DNA of 64,000 nt from Chromatiales bacterium (GCA_004282875.1 SHLT01000002.1:1-64000), one strand, 5' to 3'; counted from the stretch's first letter, positions 1 through 9,806 are shown. Numbers and translations: made by a program. The notes: generated from the sequence alone by a model not told the origin.

Positions 1-788
1 GTGCCAACGCCGCCCGGAAACACGATGATGCCGTGTCCAACCCTGACGAAACTCTCGAGGCGTTTTTCCATGTCCGGCATGATGACCAGCGAATTGACAA
101 TCGGATTCGGAGACTCAGCGGCGATAATTCCGGGTTCGGTGATGCCCACGTAGCGGCCATCCCTTATCCTTTGTTTCGCGTGACCGATCGTGGCGCCTTT
201 CATCGGGCCCTTCATCGCACCCGGCCCGCATCCTGTGCACACGTTGAGTCCGCGGAGTCCGAGTTCGTAGCCCACTTTCTTCGAGTAGTCGTACTCTTCG
301 CGGCTGATCGCATGGCCGCCCCAGCAAACCACCAGGTTGACGCGGGCCGGTAACTTCATCAGCTGGGCATTACGCAAAATATGGAAGACCGCATTGGTAA
401 TGCCGTCCGATGCCGTGAGATCGAAACGGCCGCTGTCGAGGACCTCGTTCCGCGTGAAGACGATGTCACGGAGCACCGCTGACAGCAGCTCCCGCGTGCC
501 GCGGATCATTTTGCCGTCGACAAAGGCCTCGCCCGGGGCATTCCTGAGCGTTACCTTCAGCCCGCGATCCTGGCGAATAAAACCAACTTCGAAATCGCTG
601 TACGTCTCAAACAGCTCACGCGCGTCGTCGGACTCGCTACCCGAATTCAGGACCGCCAGCATGCAGCGCCGCAGCAACGGGTACAGCCCACCGGTGCCGC
701 TATTCTGCAGCTGGTCAACTTCGAATTGCGAAAGTACTTCGAGGCTGCCTTCTGGCCAAACCTCGGCATCGATGAATTGTCCTGCCAT
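1..788 (-). CDS. ppnN: Pyrimidine/purine-5'-monophosphate nucleosidase PpnN (partial, 3' end outside window)
   Basis: The minus-strand frame opens with ATG at 788 (MAGQFIDAEVWPEGSLEVL) and runs off the left edge, giving about 262 of the roughly 450 residues usual for E. coli PpnN (YgdH). The visible part follows PpnN closely: an N-terminal segment with SQFEVDQLQ and AVLNSG, then CWGGHAISREEY, CTGCGPGAMKG, TEPGIIAAE and, at the edge, RVGHGIIVFPGGVGT, the nucleotide-binding loop shared with LOG proteins. The family cleaves nucleoside 5'-monophosphates to base and ribose 5-phosphate in the cytoplasm and is stimulated by (p)ppGpp. It is the last visible gene of a minus-strand run, 27 nt after the L,D-transpeptidase. 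Confidence 0.93.
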   Translation of the reverse strand, partial: MAGQFIDAEVWPEGSLEVLSQFEVDQLQNSGTGGLYPLLRRCMLAVLNSGSESDDARELFETYSDFEVGFIRQDRGLKVTLRNAPGEAFVDGKMIRGTRELLSAVLRDIVFTRNEVLDSGRFDLTASDGITNAVFHILRNAQLMKLPARVNLVVCWGGHAISREEYDYSKKVGYELGLRGLNVCTGCGPGAMKGPMKGATIGHAKQRIRDGRYVGITEPGIIAAESPNPIVNSLVIMPDMEKRLESFVRVGHGIIVFPGGVG

Positions 789-815
789 TCTAGTGCCCTG
801 TCTGGTCAGTTCGCA

Positions 816-1307
816 CTAAGGACGGATTTCGATGGGCGTGTTCTCGCCGGTCATGAGCCAGATGTCGATCATGTCGGAGTTGGACACAGCAATGCAGCCG
901 TTGGTCCAGTCCTGCGTCCGGTAATAGGCCTCCGATCGGGTCGGCGTGTTGGGCTGGCCGTGAATCATGATCGCGCCGCCGGGGCTGACGCCAAGATTGG
1001 CCGCTTCCCGACGATCCGCGGAATCCGGGTAGGAAATACCGATCGAGAGAAAGAAGTCGCTGTTTGGATTGCGCCTGTCGAGTGTGTAGCGGCCTTCGGG
1101 GGTCCTGAAATCGCCTTCCTGCTTCTTGTCACCGGTCGGCTGAATGCCCAACGCTATCTTGAATGTGCGAAAGACCTTGCCGCCCTGCAGCAGGTGCAGC
1201 TGGCGCGCCGCCTTCTCTATGACGACATGGTCGGCTTTTGGGAACTCGCTGGCCTGCATCAGGCCAGGCACCAACAGCACAATCATTGCCAATGCGATTT
1301 TTTTCAT
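816..1307 (-). CDS. L,D-transpeptidase family protein (YkuD domain, YafK-like)
   Basis: This 163-residue protein has a Sec signal peptide (MKKIALAMIVLLVPGLMQA). A YkuD domain follows, with the conserved His in GGAIMIHGQP (about H116) and the catalytic cysteine in TNGCIAVS (about C138). The size and motif spacing resemble the YafK/ErfK group of periplasmic L,D-transpeptidases, which form or cleave peptide cross-links at meso-diaminopimelate. The substrate here is not determined. It lies downstream of a LysM lytic transglycosylase and a small membrane protein on the same strand, so a cell-envelope role fits the context. Confidence 0.88.
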   Translation of the reverse strand: MKKIALAMIVLLVPGLMQASEFPKADHVVIEKAARQLHLLQGGKVFRTFKIALGIQPTGDKKQEGDFRTPEGRYTLDRRNPNSDFFLSIGISYPDSADRREAANLGVSPGGAIMIHGQPNTPTRSEAYYRTQDWTNGCIAVSNSDMIDIWLMTGENTPIEIRP

Positions 1308-1387
1308 GTCACCAAGCCTAGCAAAACTTGTTCACGGAAAACACGAGCCGCTTCACAAACACGGCGAGCGCTCCGTGACCAGCACGC

Positions 1388-1789
1388 TCAGACATTTCGG
1401 CCAACGATCCAACCGATCGCAAAGCCAATGCCGCCGGCACCCAGCGTATAGGCCGGCAGGAAACGAAAAACCCGTTCCGGAAATTGCGCATCGCTGAACA
1501 TGTCATTGAGGTTAACGGCATAGGCATAGTGCAGGTAGGCCGACAGACCCAGCGCGGGGATCGCGAAACCCAGTGTACCAAGGGGCATACGCATACCGCG
1601 GCCCGACCAGCGCCCGTCTCCCTTGTATAAGGTCAGGAAAGACAGGATGACGAGCACCAGCAACGGCAGCAGGTTGCGCATCGCCCAGGGCCCGCTCTGC
1701 TGCACGTCGACAAACCAGAATCCCGTGGCCGTTGCCAGCAAGACGACCGGCAGCAGGCGGATAGCCAGGTACTGGTGGCGCGCCTCCAC
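1388..1789 (-). CDS. Small multi-pass membrane protein, unknown function
   Basis: The predicted protein has 133 residues and starts at GTG 1789, whose G is also the last base of the upstream TAG stop (TAGTG). That overlap implies translational coupling to the lytic transglycosylase. A longer reading frame extends to 1882, but it would lie inside the upstream gene. Three to four hydrophobic segments are visible: IRLLPVVLLATATGFWF, NLLPLLVLVILSFLTLY, LGTLGFAIPALGLSAYL and a C-terminal AGGIGFAIGWIVG. I do not recognise a family. Its position between two peptidoglycan enzymes suggests an envelope role, but nothing in the sequence shows a reaction. Confidence 0.7.
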   Translation of the reverse strand: MEARHQYLAIRLLPVVLLATATGFWFVDVQQSGPWAMRNLLPLLVLVILSFLTLYKGDGRWSGRGMRMPLGTLGFAIPALGLSAYLHYAYAVNLNDMFSDAQFPERVFRFLPAYTLGAGGIGFAIGWIVGRNV

Positions 1790-3705
1790 TAACCCGCGTC
1801 CGTCAGGAGCGGTATCTGTACCCTGGTGCCGGGTCGTACCTTTTGCAGGTCGAGCGTCGGGTTGTACTGACGGAACAGCCACAGCGGCACGTCGTATTGA
1901 CGCAGCGCGATGATCCAGATGGACTCGCCTCGCTTGATCGTGTGTTCGGTAGCGCCGGAAATGACGTGCTGCCGGAAGAAACTGTCTTGCTGTGCGCGAT
2001 GGTAGGCGATACGCCGCTCTTCGAAGGCTTTCGCATCGACGGTACCGAGATCGAGACGGATACGCTGCCCAACCGCAACCGGCGTGCGAAATGCCAGCCC
2101 GTTCAGATCCCGAAGGCGCTGTGTCTTGATGTCCAGCCAGTCACCGAAGTGACCCAGCGTCTCCAGCGGCTGCACCTCGATCGTATTGTCGTCTGCGACA
2201 CTGTAGTCACTCGGGTCGGAGAGCAAGGCGGTCTGGATAGTCCCGAGCATCGAGGACGCAAGGTCGCTTGCCATCGCGCCCGGTGTCATCTCCTCGACCG
2301 GCTGGCTGACCGGGGCTGCGCTTGCGACAACCGCAGGCTCCTCCGCGGCAGGCGTCTGCACCACGGGCGCGGCCGGTGCAGGTGCCGCGGGAAGTGGTCC
2401 TGCCGCGGGCAGCCGCAACTGCTGACCCGCCCGAATCCGGTGACTGCTGCCCAGCTGGTTGAGCGCAGCGAGCGTCGACACGCGCGTGCCGTAAGTCTCG
2501 GCAATCTGCGACAAGGTGTCACCGCGTGCGACCCGGTGGTACATGTCCGGCAGCTGCTCCGCGAACGTCGCATCGCCCGGCAATGATGCAATCAGCCGAT
2601 CCAGAGGCGCGTTTGTCGCAGCCGTCGGCAAGCGCAGATCGTAGCCTTTGGGCAGGTATTTGCTGCCCTGCCACACCGTCGCTTGCAGGCCCGGGTTGTG
2701 TCTCGCAATCTGTTTCGCAGACACGTTGAGCGCCTTGCTGAGTCCTTTCACCGATACATAAGTGGGCAACTTCACGGTTGCGTAGGGTGTCGGTTTCTCG
2801 GGGACGACGCCCGGGAAGTACTTGTCGACATTCTGATCCACCTCGCGCGCAGCCAGAAACGCCACGTAGAAGTTTCGCGACGCAAAGCCAAAGGTTCGGC
2901 CGTTGTATTTGCGCAGGATTTCAACGTAGGCCGTGTCGCCGTATTTGCGCATCGCGCGCCTGACGCCCGCCAGGCCATGGTTGTAGGCGGTAATGGCCAT
3001 CGGCCAGTTACCCGTTATTGAATAGTTATAGGCGAGCAGGCGGCCGGCGGCGCGTGTCGCCGCAAAGGGGTCGTTGCGTTCGTCGACGACATGATCGACC
3101 CGCATGAAACGGCGGCCCGTGCTACGCGTGAATTGCCAGATACCGGAGGCGCCAACATGAGACCGGGCATCCGGATTGTAGGACGACTCGACGTGCGGCA
3201 GTGCGGCGATGTCAACGGGGACGCCGAGCGCGGTGAATTCGCTATTGATGTGGTCGCGCCAGCGTCCGGAACGCTCAAGCCCGCTCCTGAAGCGTTCCCG
3301 GAGTCCCTGCTGATAACGAATGCGCTGCACGGCGGCGGCAAGTTCGCTGTTGCTCACATTCTCGGGCCACAGCGCCAGCACGCGAGCTTCCTCGGCACTC
3401 AGGTTATCGCGTTTGCCGGCAGCAAGGCCACGCAGAGTCGCCTGCAGTGCCTTGCGGCGCTTGTCCACGCGCCGATTGCGCTCGCGCCGGGACAGCTTCG
3501 CCGGCATCTGGAGGCGGTCGTAGACGACGGCAAGATTGCGATTGTCATGCAGCACGCCTTCGTCAGTCGAATAGTCTGTGAAGACAGCAACCCAGAAGTC
3601 GACATCAGGCTGTAATTCAGGCGGTTGCGGGAACGGCTCGGCAGCCCGGGCAGCGCCCATGGCCAGAAAACCGACGAGGATCAGGTAGCGGCAAATACTT
3701 GTCAT
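1789..3705 (-). CDS. LysM-containing lytic transglycosylase, MltD-like
   Basis: Start ATG 3705 is chosen because MTSICRYLILVGFLAMGAARA is a good signal peptide. The open frame extends 5' to 4323, but only as antisense to the next gene. The protein has 638 residues. An SLT-type domain (about 155-265) holds the catalytic Glu in PHVESSYNPDA (about E173), followed by GASGIWQFT and AITAYNHGL. A clear LysM follows (YHRVARGDTLSQIAETYG, about 410-455), then two weaker LysM-like units, the last at the C terminus (IKRGESIWIIALRQYDVPL). The family cleaves the MurNAc-GlcNAc bond to 1,6-anhydromuropeptides in the periplasm. It heads a minus-strand operon with the small membrane protein and the L,D-transpeptidase. 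Confidence 0.92.
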   Translation of the reverse strand: MTSICRYLILVGFLAMGAARAAEPFPQPPELQPDVDFWVAVFTDYSTDEGVLHDNRNLAVVYDRLQMPAKLSRRERNRRVDKRRKALQATLRGLAAGKRDNLSAEEARVLALWPENVSNSELAAAVQRIRYQQGLRERFRSGLERSGRWRDHINSEFTALGVPVDIAALPHVESSYNPDARSHVGASGIWQFTRSTGRRFMRVDHVVDERNDPFAATRAAGRLLAYNYSITGNWPMAITAYNHGLAGVRRAMRKYGDTAYVEILRKYNGRTFGFASRNFYVAFLAAREVDQNVDKYFPGVVPEKPTPYATVKLPTYVSVKGLSKALNVSAKQIARHNPGLQATVWQGSKYLPKGYDLRLPTAATNAPLDRLIASLPGDATFAEQLPDMYHRVARGDTLSQIAETYGTRVSTLAALNQLGSSHRIRAGQQLRLPAAGPLPAAPAPAAPVVQTPAAEEPAVVASAAPVSQPVEEMTPGAMASDLASSMLGTIQTALLSDPSDYSVADDNTIEVQPLETLGHFGDWLDIKTQRLRDLNGLAFRTPVAVGQRIRLDLGTVDAKAFEERRIAYHRAQQDSFFRQHVISGATEHTIKRGESIWIIALRQYDVPLWLFRQYNPTLDLQKVRPGTRVQIPLLTDAG

Positions 3706-3814
3706 TTGGTTTCGTTCAGGTTTCAATCGCAAATTATTGATTAGTTCACGGAAATTCCCGGCATTTTGCCGTATTTTGAACCGTATTATGACCGCATTTT
3801 GCCGACAGACCCGA

Positions 3815-5089
3815 ATGACCACGCATTTTGTCAGCGCGTTTGCCCTATTGTGCCTGTCGTTTGCGGCCAGCACCGCACTCGGCGGCGAGACTGCCGTTGA
3901 GCAGACCGGCGATGGCGTCGACCTGCGTGAGGATTCGACCTTCGATGAGGATTCGCGTTCCAGCGAAACCGCCGTCGCCGCCGAGGAACTCGTCGAAGCG
4001 GTCCCGGCCCACGAACACGATGTGCCCCTGGCCGATGCCGTGACGACGGCCGAGGGCCAGGCCGAGCCGCTGCTGTTGCTCGGGCAGGAAATACCGCCGG
4101 GAACGGCGCAGCGCCTTGCATGGGCGGCCACCGAGCTGTTCGAGGGCGTACCGGTCTCGACGCCGGTGCTCGTCGTCAACGGAGAACGGCCGGGCCCGAC
4201 GCTTTGCCTTACGGCTGCCGTGCATGGCGATGAGCTCAACGGCATCGAAATGGTCCGGCGCGTTTTGCACGACATCGATCCCGACAAACTCTCCGGCCGG
4301 GTCATCGGCGTCCCCATTGTCAACGTGCAGGGCTTTCGACGCGGCTCACGCTACCTGCCCGACCGCCGCGATCTGAATCGCTACTTTCCGGGCAATCCGA
4401 ACGGCAGTGCCGCCGCACGTATTGCGCACGCCCTGTTCAAGGACGTCGTCGCGCACTGCGATGCGCTTGTCGACCTGCATACGGGCTCGTTCGAACGAGC
4501 CAACCTCCCACAGATTCGTGCCGATCTGCGCAATCCGGACGTCGTTACGCTAACCCTGGGTTTTGGCTCGATGGTCGTGCTGCACAGCCAGCCGACGGTC
4601 GGCACCTTGCGCCACGCCGCGACGCTGGCCGGCATTCCCGCCGTTACGGTTGAGGCCGGTGGTCCGGCACAGCTGGAACTGGCCGAAGTGAAGCATGGCG
4701 TTAAGGGCATCGAAACCTTGCTTACGACGCTGGGCATGGTGAAGAAGCGGCGGCGCTGGGGAGATCATCCAGAACCGGTCTACTACCGCTCGTCATGGGT
4801 GCGCGCCGACAACGGCGGTATCCTGCTTGCCGATGTCAGCCTGGGAAGCACCGTGCGCAAGGGCGACTTGCTGGGCACGATTACAGACCCGATGAGCAAT
4901 GCGCGTTCGGAACTGCGGTCGCCCTACTCGGGTCGCATTATCGGCATGGCTCGCAACCAGGTCGTGATGCCCGGCTTCGCCGCATTCCATGTCGGCATCC
5001 AGGCAGAGGACGTGGTCTCTGAAGAAGCGGTGTCGGATGTGCCGCGGCACGACGATGCCGGTGGTTACGTGGACGGAATGTCGGAGTAA
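3815..5089 (+). CDS. Secreted succinylglutamate desuccinylase/aspartoacylase-type (M14-like) zinc hydrolase
   Basis: From ATG 3815 the product is 424 residues with a signal peptide (MTTHFVSAFALLCLSFAASTALGG). In-frame upstream starts at 3737 and 3788 exist but would spoil it. An acidic low-complexity stretch (about 25-75) precedes the catalytic domain. The zinc-site signature HGDE is at about 137-140 in TAAVHGDELNGIEM, with RDLNRYFPG and the third ligand in DALVDLHTGS (about H222). The C terminus has a beta-barrel region (NGGILLADVSLGSTVRKGDLLGTI) like that of AstE/aspartoacylase relatives. It probably hydrolyses an N-acyl amino acid or a peptide amide; the substrate is unknown. It is transcribed divergently from the lytic transglycosylase. 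Confidence 0.85.
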   Translation: MTTHFVSAFALLCLSFAASTALGGETAVEQTGDGVDLREDSTFDEDSRSSETAVAAEELVEAVPAHEHDVPLADAVTTAEGQAEPLLLLGQEIPPGTAQRLAWAATELFEGVPVSTPVLVVNGERPGPTLCLTAAVHGDELNGIEMVRRVLHDIDPDKLSGRVIGVPIVNVQGFRRGSRYLPDRRDLNRYFPGNPNGSAAARIAHALFKDVVAHCDALVDLHTGSFERANLPQIRADLRNPDVVTLTLGFGSMVVLHSQPTVGTLRHAATLAGIPAVTVEAGGPAQLELAEVKHGVKGIETLLTTLGMVKKRRRWGDHPEPVYYRSSWVRADNGGILLADVSLGSTVRKGDLLGTITDPMSNARSELRSPYSGRIIGMARNQVVMPGFAAFHVGIQAEDVVSEEAVSDVPRHDDAGGYVDGMSE

Positions 5090-5120
5090 TATCCAGCCTC
5101 CACCCTGAAAACAAGAACGC

Positions 5121-6059
5121 ATGAGCGGCGACCGCAAACCTCTATCCAGTTACTGGGCGCCCCGATACTGGCCGGTATGGCTCGGTATGGGTTTCCTGCG
5201 CCTGATCTGTTTGTTGCCGCATCGCGCCGCGCTGGCGACAGGACGTGCACTCGGCCGGGCTGCGCACGCGGCTGGCGGTAAACGTCGCGCGGTCGTGCGA
5301 CGCAATATCGAGCTCTGCTTTCCTGACCTGACCGCCGCCGAACGCAACGCGATGGCGCACCGCCACTTCCAGGCACTGGGCATGATGCTGATCGAGATGG
5401 GGCTGGGCCGCTGGGCGAGTACACGGCACCTGCAGTCCATAATGAGGCTTGTGGGTGCGGAACACGTCAACGAGGCGCTGGCCACCGGTCGTGGCGTTAT
5501 CCTGCTGAGCGCGCATTTCACGACACTCGAAATTTCCGGCCGCGTACTCGCGGAAGCCATTCCGCCTTTCGACGCCGTGTTTCGGAAGAACCGCTCTGAA
5601 TTCATGACAGAGCTACAGCGGTCGGGACGCGAAGTTGCCGCGGACACGACCATCGAGAAGCGCGACATCAAGAAAATGGTCCGCAGCCTTCGCGGAAACC
5701 GGCCCGTCTGGTATGCGCCCGACCAGAGCTACAATCGAAAAGGCTCGGAAGTCATCGAATTCTTTGGCGTACCGTCAATGCACACGACGGCGACATCGAC
5801 CCTGGCGCGCCTCGGCAAGGCGGCCGTGGTTCCCTTCTTTCCACGGCGGCTGCCTGACTCCAGTTACGAACTCGTGCTGCTGCCGGCCCTCACCAACTTT
5901 CCGAGCGATGATCCGGCTGAAGACACGCGGCGCTACGTGCGGCTGCTCGAGGAGCACATCCGATCCTGTCCCGAGCAGTACTTCTGGATTCACCGCAAGT
6001 TCAAGGATCTGCCCGACGGCTACCCGGACTACTACGACGATCTCGATGCGTTGAAGTAG
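5121..6059 (+). CDS. lpxL: Lipid A biosynthesis lauroyl/acyl-ACP acyltransferase (LpxL/LpxM family)
   Basis: A 312-residue member of the HtrB/MsbB family, of usual length. The acyltransferase HX4E motif is SAHFTTLE (about H132 and E137), followed by the FRKNRSE, WYAPDQSYNRKG and FFGVPSMHTTATSTLAR blocks typical of late Kdo-dependent lipid A acyltransferases. One N-terminal membrane anchor is visible (WLGMGFLRLICLLPH). The enzyme adds a secondary acyl chain to Kdo2-lipid IVA at the inner membrane. Which chain it adds cannot be read from sequence, so the lpxL symbol is a family-level choice. Its 3' end overlaps the convergent kdkA by 28 nt. Confidence 0.9.
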   Translation: MSGDRKPLSSYWAPRYWPVWLGMGFLRLICLLPHRAALATGRALGRAAHAAGGKRRAVVRRNIELCFPDLTAAERNAMAHRHFQALGMMLIEMGLGRWASTRHLQSIMRLVGAEHVNEALATGRGVILLSAHFTTLEISGRVLAEAIPPFDAVFRKNRSEFMTELQRSGREVAADTTIEKRDIKKMVRSLRGNRPVWYAPDQSYNRKGSEVIEFFGVPSMHTTATSTLARLGKAAVVPFFPRRLPDSSYELVLLPALTNFPSDDPAEDTRRYVRLLEEHIRSCPEQYFWIHRKFKDLPDGYPDYYDDLDALK

Positions 6060-6763
6060 CCGTCCAGCAATTGCTCCCAGTTTTTGGAGCGAAAATGCAG
6101 TCGCGGGTCGAGCCCGACGATCTTGTGCAGTGACCGGTGCAGGCGGCCGAGCGTTTCCTGTTGCCACGGGCCGGGCTTCCGCAACCTGCCTTTGTCGAAG
6201 TCGAGCAACCACGTCAGGCCGTCGGTATCGATCTGCACGTTGTAGGCATTCATGTCGGCATGGTAGACGCCCGTCGCATGAAACTCCTGGATCGCCGCAC
6301 CAACCGAGTTCCAGAACGCCTCGTCGGGGTCGTTGTCGGCAATATACTGCGAAAGCGGCACAATGCCGGGGATGCGCACCGTAATGATGTCGGCCGTATA
6401 AAACGTCCCGCGCTGCACGTAGCGCGCCGCCGCCGGCCGCGGCACGCGCATGTTGTTCGACGCCAGTTTGTCGAGGAGCCGCCACTCGAGAAACGGTCGG
6501 GTCTTCTCGGCACCGGAGAACAGGTAGGTGTCCTTGATCAGCTTGCCCAGCAGACCGCCGCGCATGTAGTGGCGCAATACGAACTGTCGCGGCACGTTGC
6601 CAACGAACATCGTGCTACCGCGGCCACCCGACCCCAGGGCGCCCGTCAGTAACTCGGCGTGCATCCACCCCTGCGGCGTGAAGCGCTCATCCGAAATCTG
6701 GTTGATGATGGCCTTATCGTATAGGATGGCGCCGTTTCTGGTCTTCTCGACAGTTTCGGTCAA
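6032..6763 (-). CDS. kdkA: 3-deoxy-D-manno-octulosonic acid (Kdo) kinase
   Basis: I choose TTG 6763 as start because AAGGA lies 9 nt upstream. The open frame extends to 7000 but would run into the divergent glycosyltransferase. The resulting 243 residues match the KdkA length. Kinase-like features are FVLRHYMRGG near the N terminus, EFHATGVYHADMNAYNV (catalytic loop with HAD) and WLLDFDKGRLR (metal-binding DFD). KdkA phosphorylates Kdo of the LPS inner core using ATP, as in Haemophilus and Vibrio, where a single Kdo is phosphorylated. It sits among LpxL and heptosyltransferase genes, which supports the call. Confidence 0.87.
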   Translation of the reverse strand: MTETVEKTRNGAILYDKAIINQISDERFTPQGWMHAELLTGALGSGGRGSTMFVGNVPRQFVLRHYMRGGLLGKLIKDTYLFSGAEKTRPFLEWRLLDKLASNNMRVPRPAAARYVQRGTFYTADIITVRIPGIVPLSQYIADNDPDEAFWNSVGAAIQEFHATGVYHADMNAYNVQIDTDGLTWLLDFDKGRLRKPGPWQQETLGRLHRSLHKIVGLDPRLHFRSKNWEQLLDGYFNASRSS

Positions 6764-6797
6764 CAGACCCAATTCCTTAGTCCCTGGTGACGTGATA

Positions 6798-7862
6798 GTG
6801 CCTGAATTGCTCCTGCAATCGAAGCCTGACCGTATCTGCGTCATGCGCCTGTCGGCCATTGGTGATACCTGCCATGCCCTCGCAGTGATCCGGCGCTTAC
6901 AGGACAACTGGCCGGACGCCCACATCACCTGGATCATCGGCAAGACCGAAGCGTCCCTCATGGCAGACATCCCGGACATCCGGTTTGTCATCTTTGACAA
7001 AGCACGAGGCCGCGCCGCCTACCGGGATGTGCGCAACGCATTGCGGGGGCAGCGCTTCGACGTCGCGCTGTGTATGCACGCGTCGTTGCGCGCCAACCTG
7101 CTGATCCGGTCATTGCCCGCTGATATCCGGCTCGGCTTCGACAGGGCGCGAGCAAAAGACTTGCAGTGGCTGTTCACAAATCGGCGCATCGACGCCGCGC
7201 AAGGCGAACACGCGATGGAGGCCATGATGGCCTTCGCGACAGCCATTGGTGCAGACAGCAAAGCGCTGCGCTGGGACATTCCGATCGCCGCTGCCGATCA
7301 GTCGTTCGCGGACGGCTACAGAGCGCCCGGCAAGCGGCTGGTCGTCATCAGCGCCTGCAGCAGCCAGCGGGCCAGGAATTACCGGGACTGGCGGATCGAA
7401 AACTATGCCGCCGTGATCTCGCACCTCGAATCAGAGCACGATGCCCGCGTGTTGCTAACGGGCGGACCCACCGCCAAGGAAAAAGACTATGGCGCCGCCC
7501 TCAGTGAAGCCAGCCGGGCAGACAACCTCGTCGGCCAGTCCACGTTGCAGCAGCTGGCCGCCCTGATCAGAACGGCCGACCTGGTCATCTGCCCCGATTC
7601 CGGACCGGCCCACATGGCGACCGCGCTTGGAACCCCGGTCATCGGCCTCTACGCCACCTCGAACCCAGACCGAACCGGGCCCTATAATTCGCGAAAATAC
7701 ACGATCAACCGCTATCCTGACGCGATCAGAACCTATCTTGGAAAGAACGTCGATGCGGTGCATTGGGGTCAGCGGGTGCGGCACCCGGACGCTATGGATC
7801 TCATACAGCTTAGCGATGTGATCGAGAAAGTCGACTTATTTTTCGACGATCGCGCTAATTAA
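6798..7862 (+). CDS. Glycosyltransferase family 9 protein (heptosyltransferase I/III-like)
   Basis: GTG 6798 is preferred: GGTGA sits 7 nt upstream, and the conserved GT9 N terminus (DRICVMRLSAIGDTCHALAVIRRLQ) begins just after it. Upstream in-frame starts fall inside kdkA. The 354-residue protein contains the GT9 donor-site region CPDSGPAHMATALGTPVIGLYATSNPDRTGP. These enzymes transfer heptose from ADP-heptose to the LPS inner core on the cytoplasmic face. A second, WaaF-like GT9 gene converges on it with a 4-nt overlap, so this one is likely the heptosyltransferase I or a third-heptose enzyme. It is divergent from kdkA across a 34-nt gap. Confidence 0.85.
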   Translation: MPELLLQSKPDRICVMRLSAIGDTCHALAVIRRLQDNWPDAHITWIIGKTEASLMADIPDIRFVIFDKARGRAAYRDVRNALRGQRFDVALCMHASLRANLLIRSLPADIRLGFDRARAKDLQWLFTNRRIDAAQGEHAMEAMMAFATAIGADSKALRWDIPIAAADQSFADGYRAPGKRLVVISACSSQRARNYRDWRIENYAAVISHLESEHDARVLLTGGPTAKEKDYGAALSEASRADNLVGQSTLQQLAALIRTADLVICPDSGPAHMATALGTPVIGLYATSNPDRTGPYNSRKYTINRYPDAIRTYLGKNVDAVHWGQRVRHPDAMDLIQLSDVIEKVDLFFDDRAN

Positions 7863-8869
7863 CGACCTTTTGCGACAATTTTGTCGAAAACCTGCTCGGG
7901 CCGCAGGTCCTTGAGGCACTTAAGGTGACCCAGCGGGCACTCACGCTCGAAGCAGGGGCTGCATTCCAGGCCCATTTCATGAATATCGCGGCTTTTCGTG
8001 AGTGGTGGCGTGAATTTCGGCGACGATGAGCCATAAATCCCGTGTACATGAATCCCGACCGCCGCCGCGATGTGCATGAGTCCCGAGTCATTGGACACGG
8101 CCTGCTCGCAAGCGGCCAGCACGTCGATGACGTCCTCGAGCGAGGTCTTGCCGCAGAGATTGACGGCCTTTGAGGCGCCCGCGATGGCATCACCCGCCGC
8201 GCCGTCCTTCGCCGAACCGAGAACCCAGACCGCGTACCCGGCCGCGTCGAGCCTGCCGGCGAGCTCGGCAAAGTATTCATGGGGCCAGCATTTGGCGGGC
8301 CCGTATTCGGCACCCGGCATCATGGCGATGACGGGTCGTTCAGCATCGAGACCCAGCTTGCGCAACACGTTCGCCTGGTTCTGTGTCGAGATATCCAGTG
8401 CAGGATCGGGCAACACCTCCGGAAGCGTCTCACCGGCTTCGAGCCCCAGAGCCACAAAACGCTTCACCGTCTGGTCGAGGACCACCCGGTCGAATGCCCG
8501 GACATCGTTGATCAGCAAAAAACGTGTCTCACCACGAAAGCCTGTCCGCACCGGTATTCCGGCGAGCCAGGGAATCAGAGCCGCCTTGAATGACCGCGGC
8601 AGCACAATGGCGCGATCGTAGCCGCGTTGTCCGAGCTCGGCCGCGATCCGCCGCCGCTTTGCGAGACCGATCTCGCCGTGCGCCGTTTCCGAGGCTATAC
8701 CCTGACGAATTTCGGGCATCCGCGCGACGATCGGCAATGACCACTCAGGCGCGAGCACGTCCAGGTCCCGATCGGGGTCCCGACGTTTGAGGAAATTGAA
8801 CACCGACTGGGCCATGACCATGTCACCGACCCAGGATGGACCGACAATCAGTGTTGCTGCGTTCCGCAA
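7859..8869 (-). CDS. waaF: ADP-heptose:LPS heptosyltransferase II
   Basis: This 336-residue protein starts with TTG 8869 inside the end of hldD (22-nt overlap), with a GGA about 8 nt upstream. The WaaF hallmark [18 protein letters not shown] is at residues about 7-24, and the GT9 C-terminal site reads [33 protein letters not shown] conserved Cys-containing tail ([17 protein letters not shown]) follows, as in WaaF. The enzyme adds the second L-glycero-D-manno-heptose to the inner core. Co-transcription with hldD, which makes the sugar donor, fits. Confidence 0.93.
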   Translation of the reverse strand: MRNAATLIVGPSWVGDMVMAQSVFNFLKRRDPDRDLDVLAPEWSLPIVARMPEIRQGIASETAHGEIGLAKRRRIAAELGQRGYDRAIVLPRSFKAALIPWLAGIPVRTGFRGETRFLLINDVRAFDRVVLDQTVKRFVALGLEAGETLPEVLPDPALDISTQNQANVLRKLGLDAERPVIAMMPGAEYGPAKCWPHEYFAELAGRLDAAGYAVWVLGSAKDGAAGDAIAGASKAVNLCGKTSLEDVIDVLAACEQAVSNDSGLMHIAAAVGIHVHGIYGSSSPKFTPPLTKSRDIHEMGLECSPCFERECPLGHLKCLKDLRPEQVFDKIVAKGR

Positions 8870-9804
8870 AGCTGGTCCAGGTAGTCTTTGACGCCCTTTT
8901 CGACAGGCCTGAACTCGACGTCGCAGCCGGCGTCGCGCAACTGGGTCAGGTCTGCCTCGGTGAAGCTCTGGTAGGCGCCTTTGAGGTGATCGGGGAACGG
9001 GATGTAACGGATCTTGCCCTTGCCATGCCAGGCAAGAACGGCGTTCGCGACATCATTGAACGTCTGGGCCCGCCCGGTACCGGCATTGTATATTCCTGAT
9101 ACGGCCGGGTTGTCGAGGAACCACAGGTTTACGGCACACACATCGTCGACATAGACGAAGTCGCGCTCTTGTTCGCCGTCGCCATAACCGTCCGTGCCCT
9201 CAAACAAGCGCGCCTCCCCGTCTGCGAGGACCTGGTTATTGAGATGGAACGCGACACTGGCCATCGATCCCTTGTGCTGCTCCCGGGGACCATAGACGTT
9301 GAAGTAGCGCAGGCCAACCACCTGGCTCGCCGCGTCCGCCGCCACCCGCCGGACGTAGCGGTCGAACTGCAGCTTCGAATAGCCATAGACGTTGAGCGGC
9401 CCCTCGAACAACGGATCTTCGATGAATTGCCTGGCGCCACCGTAGACCGCCGCCGACGACGCATAGATATAGGGAATTTTGTTGTCCAGACAATGATGTA
9501 ACAGCGTTTGCGAGTACGCGTAGTTGTTCTTCATCATGTAGCGGCCATCCCACTCGGTCGTCGCCGAACACGCGCCCTGATGAAATATGGCCTTGATACC
9601 GCTGCCGAACGCCGCATCCGAAGACAGGCGTTCCAGGAAATCATCCTTGTCGAGGTAATCGGCGATCCCGAGATCTGCGATATTGACGAACTTGTGACCG
9701 TCCTCGAGATCGTCCACGACAACGACATTGTCGTGCCCGCGATCGAGGAGTGCGCGAACCAGGTTACTGCCGATGAACCCGGCACCGCCGGTGACGATAT
9801 ACAC
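8848..9804 (-). CDS. hldD: ADP-L-glycero-D-manno-heptose 6-epimerase
   Basis: A 318-residue extended short-chain dehydrogenase with the NAD(P)-binding loop TGGAGFIGS (residues 5-13) and the YxxxK pair in [10 protein letters not shown] (about Y140, K144). Further HldD blocks are [33 protein letters not shown] and [11 protein letters not shown]. It inverts C6 of ADP-D-glycero-heptose to give the waaF substrate. The start is GTG 9804. It lies immediately next to the TA dinucleotide bordering a MITE-like element, so its ribosome-binding region is now inside that element; no good Shine-Dalgarno sequence is visible there. Confidence 0.95.
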   Translation of the reverse strand: MYIVTGGAGFIGSNLVRALLDRGHDNVVVVDDLEDGHKFVNIADLGIADYLDKDDFLERLSSDAAFGSGIKAIFHQGACSATTEWDGRYMMKNNYAYSQTLLHHCLDNKIPYIYASSAAVYGGARQFIEDPLFEGPLNVYGYSKLQFDRYVRRVAADAASQVVGLRYFNVYGPREQHKGSMASVAFHLNNQVLADGEARLFEGTDGYGDGEQERDFVYVDDVCAVNLWFLDNPAVSGIYNAGTGRAQTFNDVANAVLAWHGKGKIRYIPFPDHLKGAYQSFTEADLTQLRDAGCDVEFRPVEKGVKDYLDQLCGTQQH

Positions 9805-9806
9805 TA

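Noticed and set aside
3706..4323. 5' extension of the LysM transglycosylase frame to 844 codons
   Set aside because: The extension is antisense to the M14-like gene; a clean signal peptide starts at 3705.
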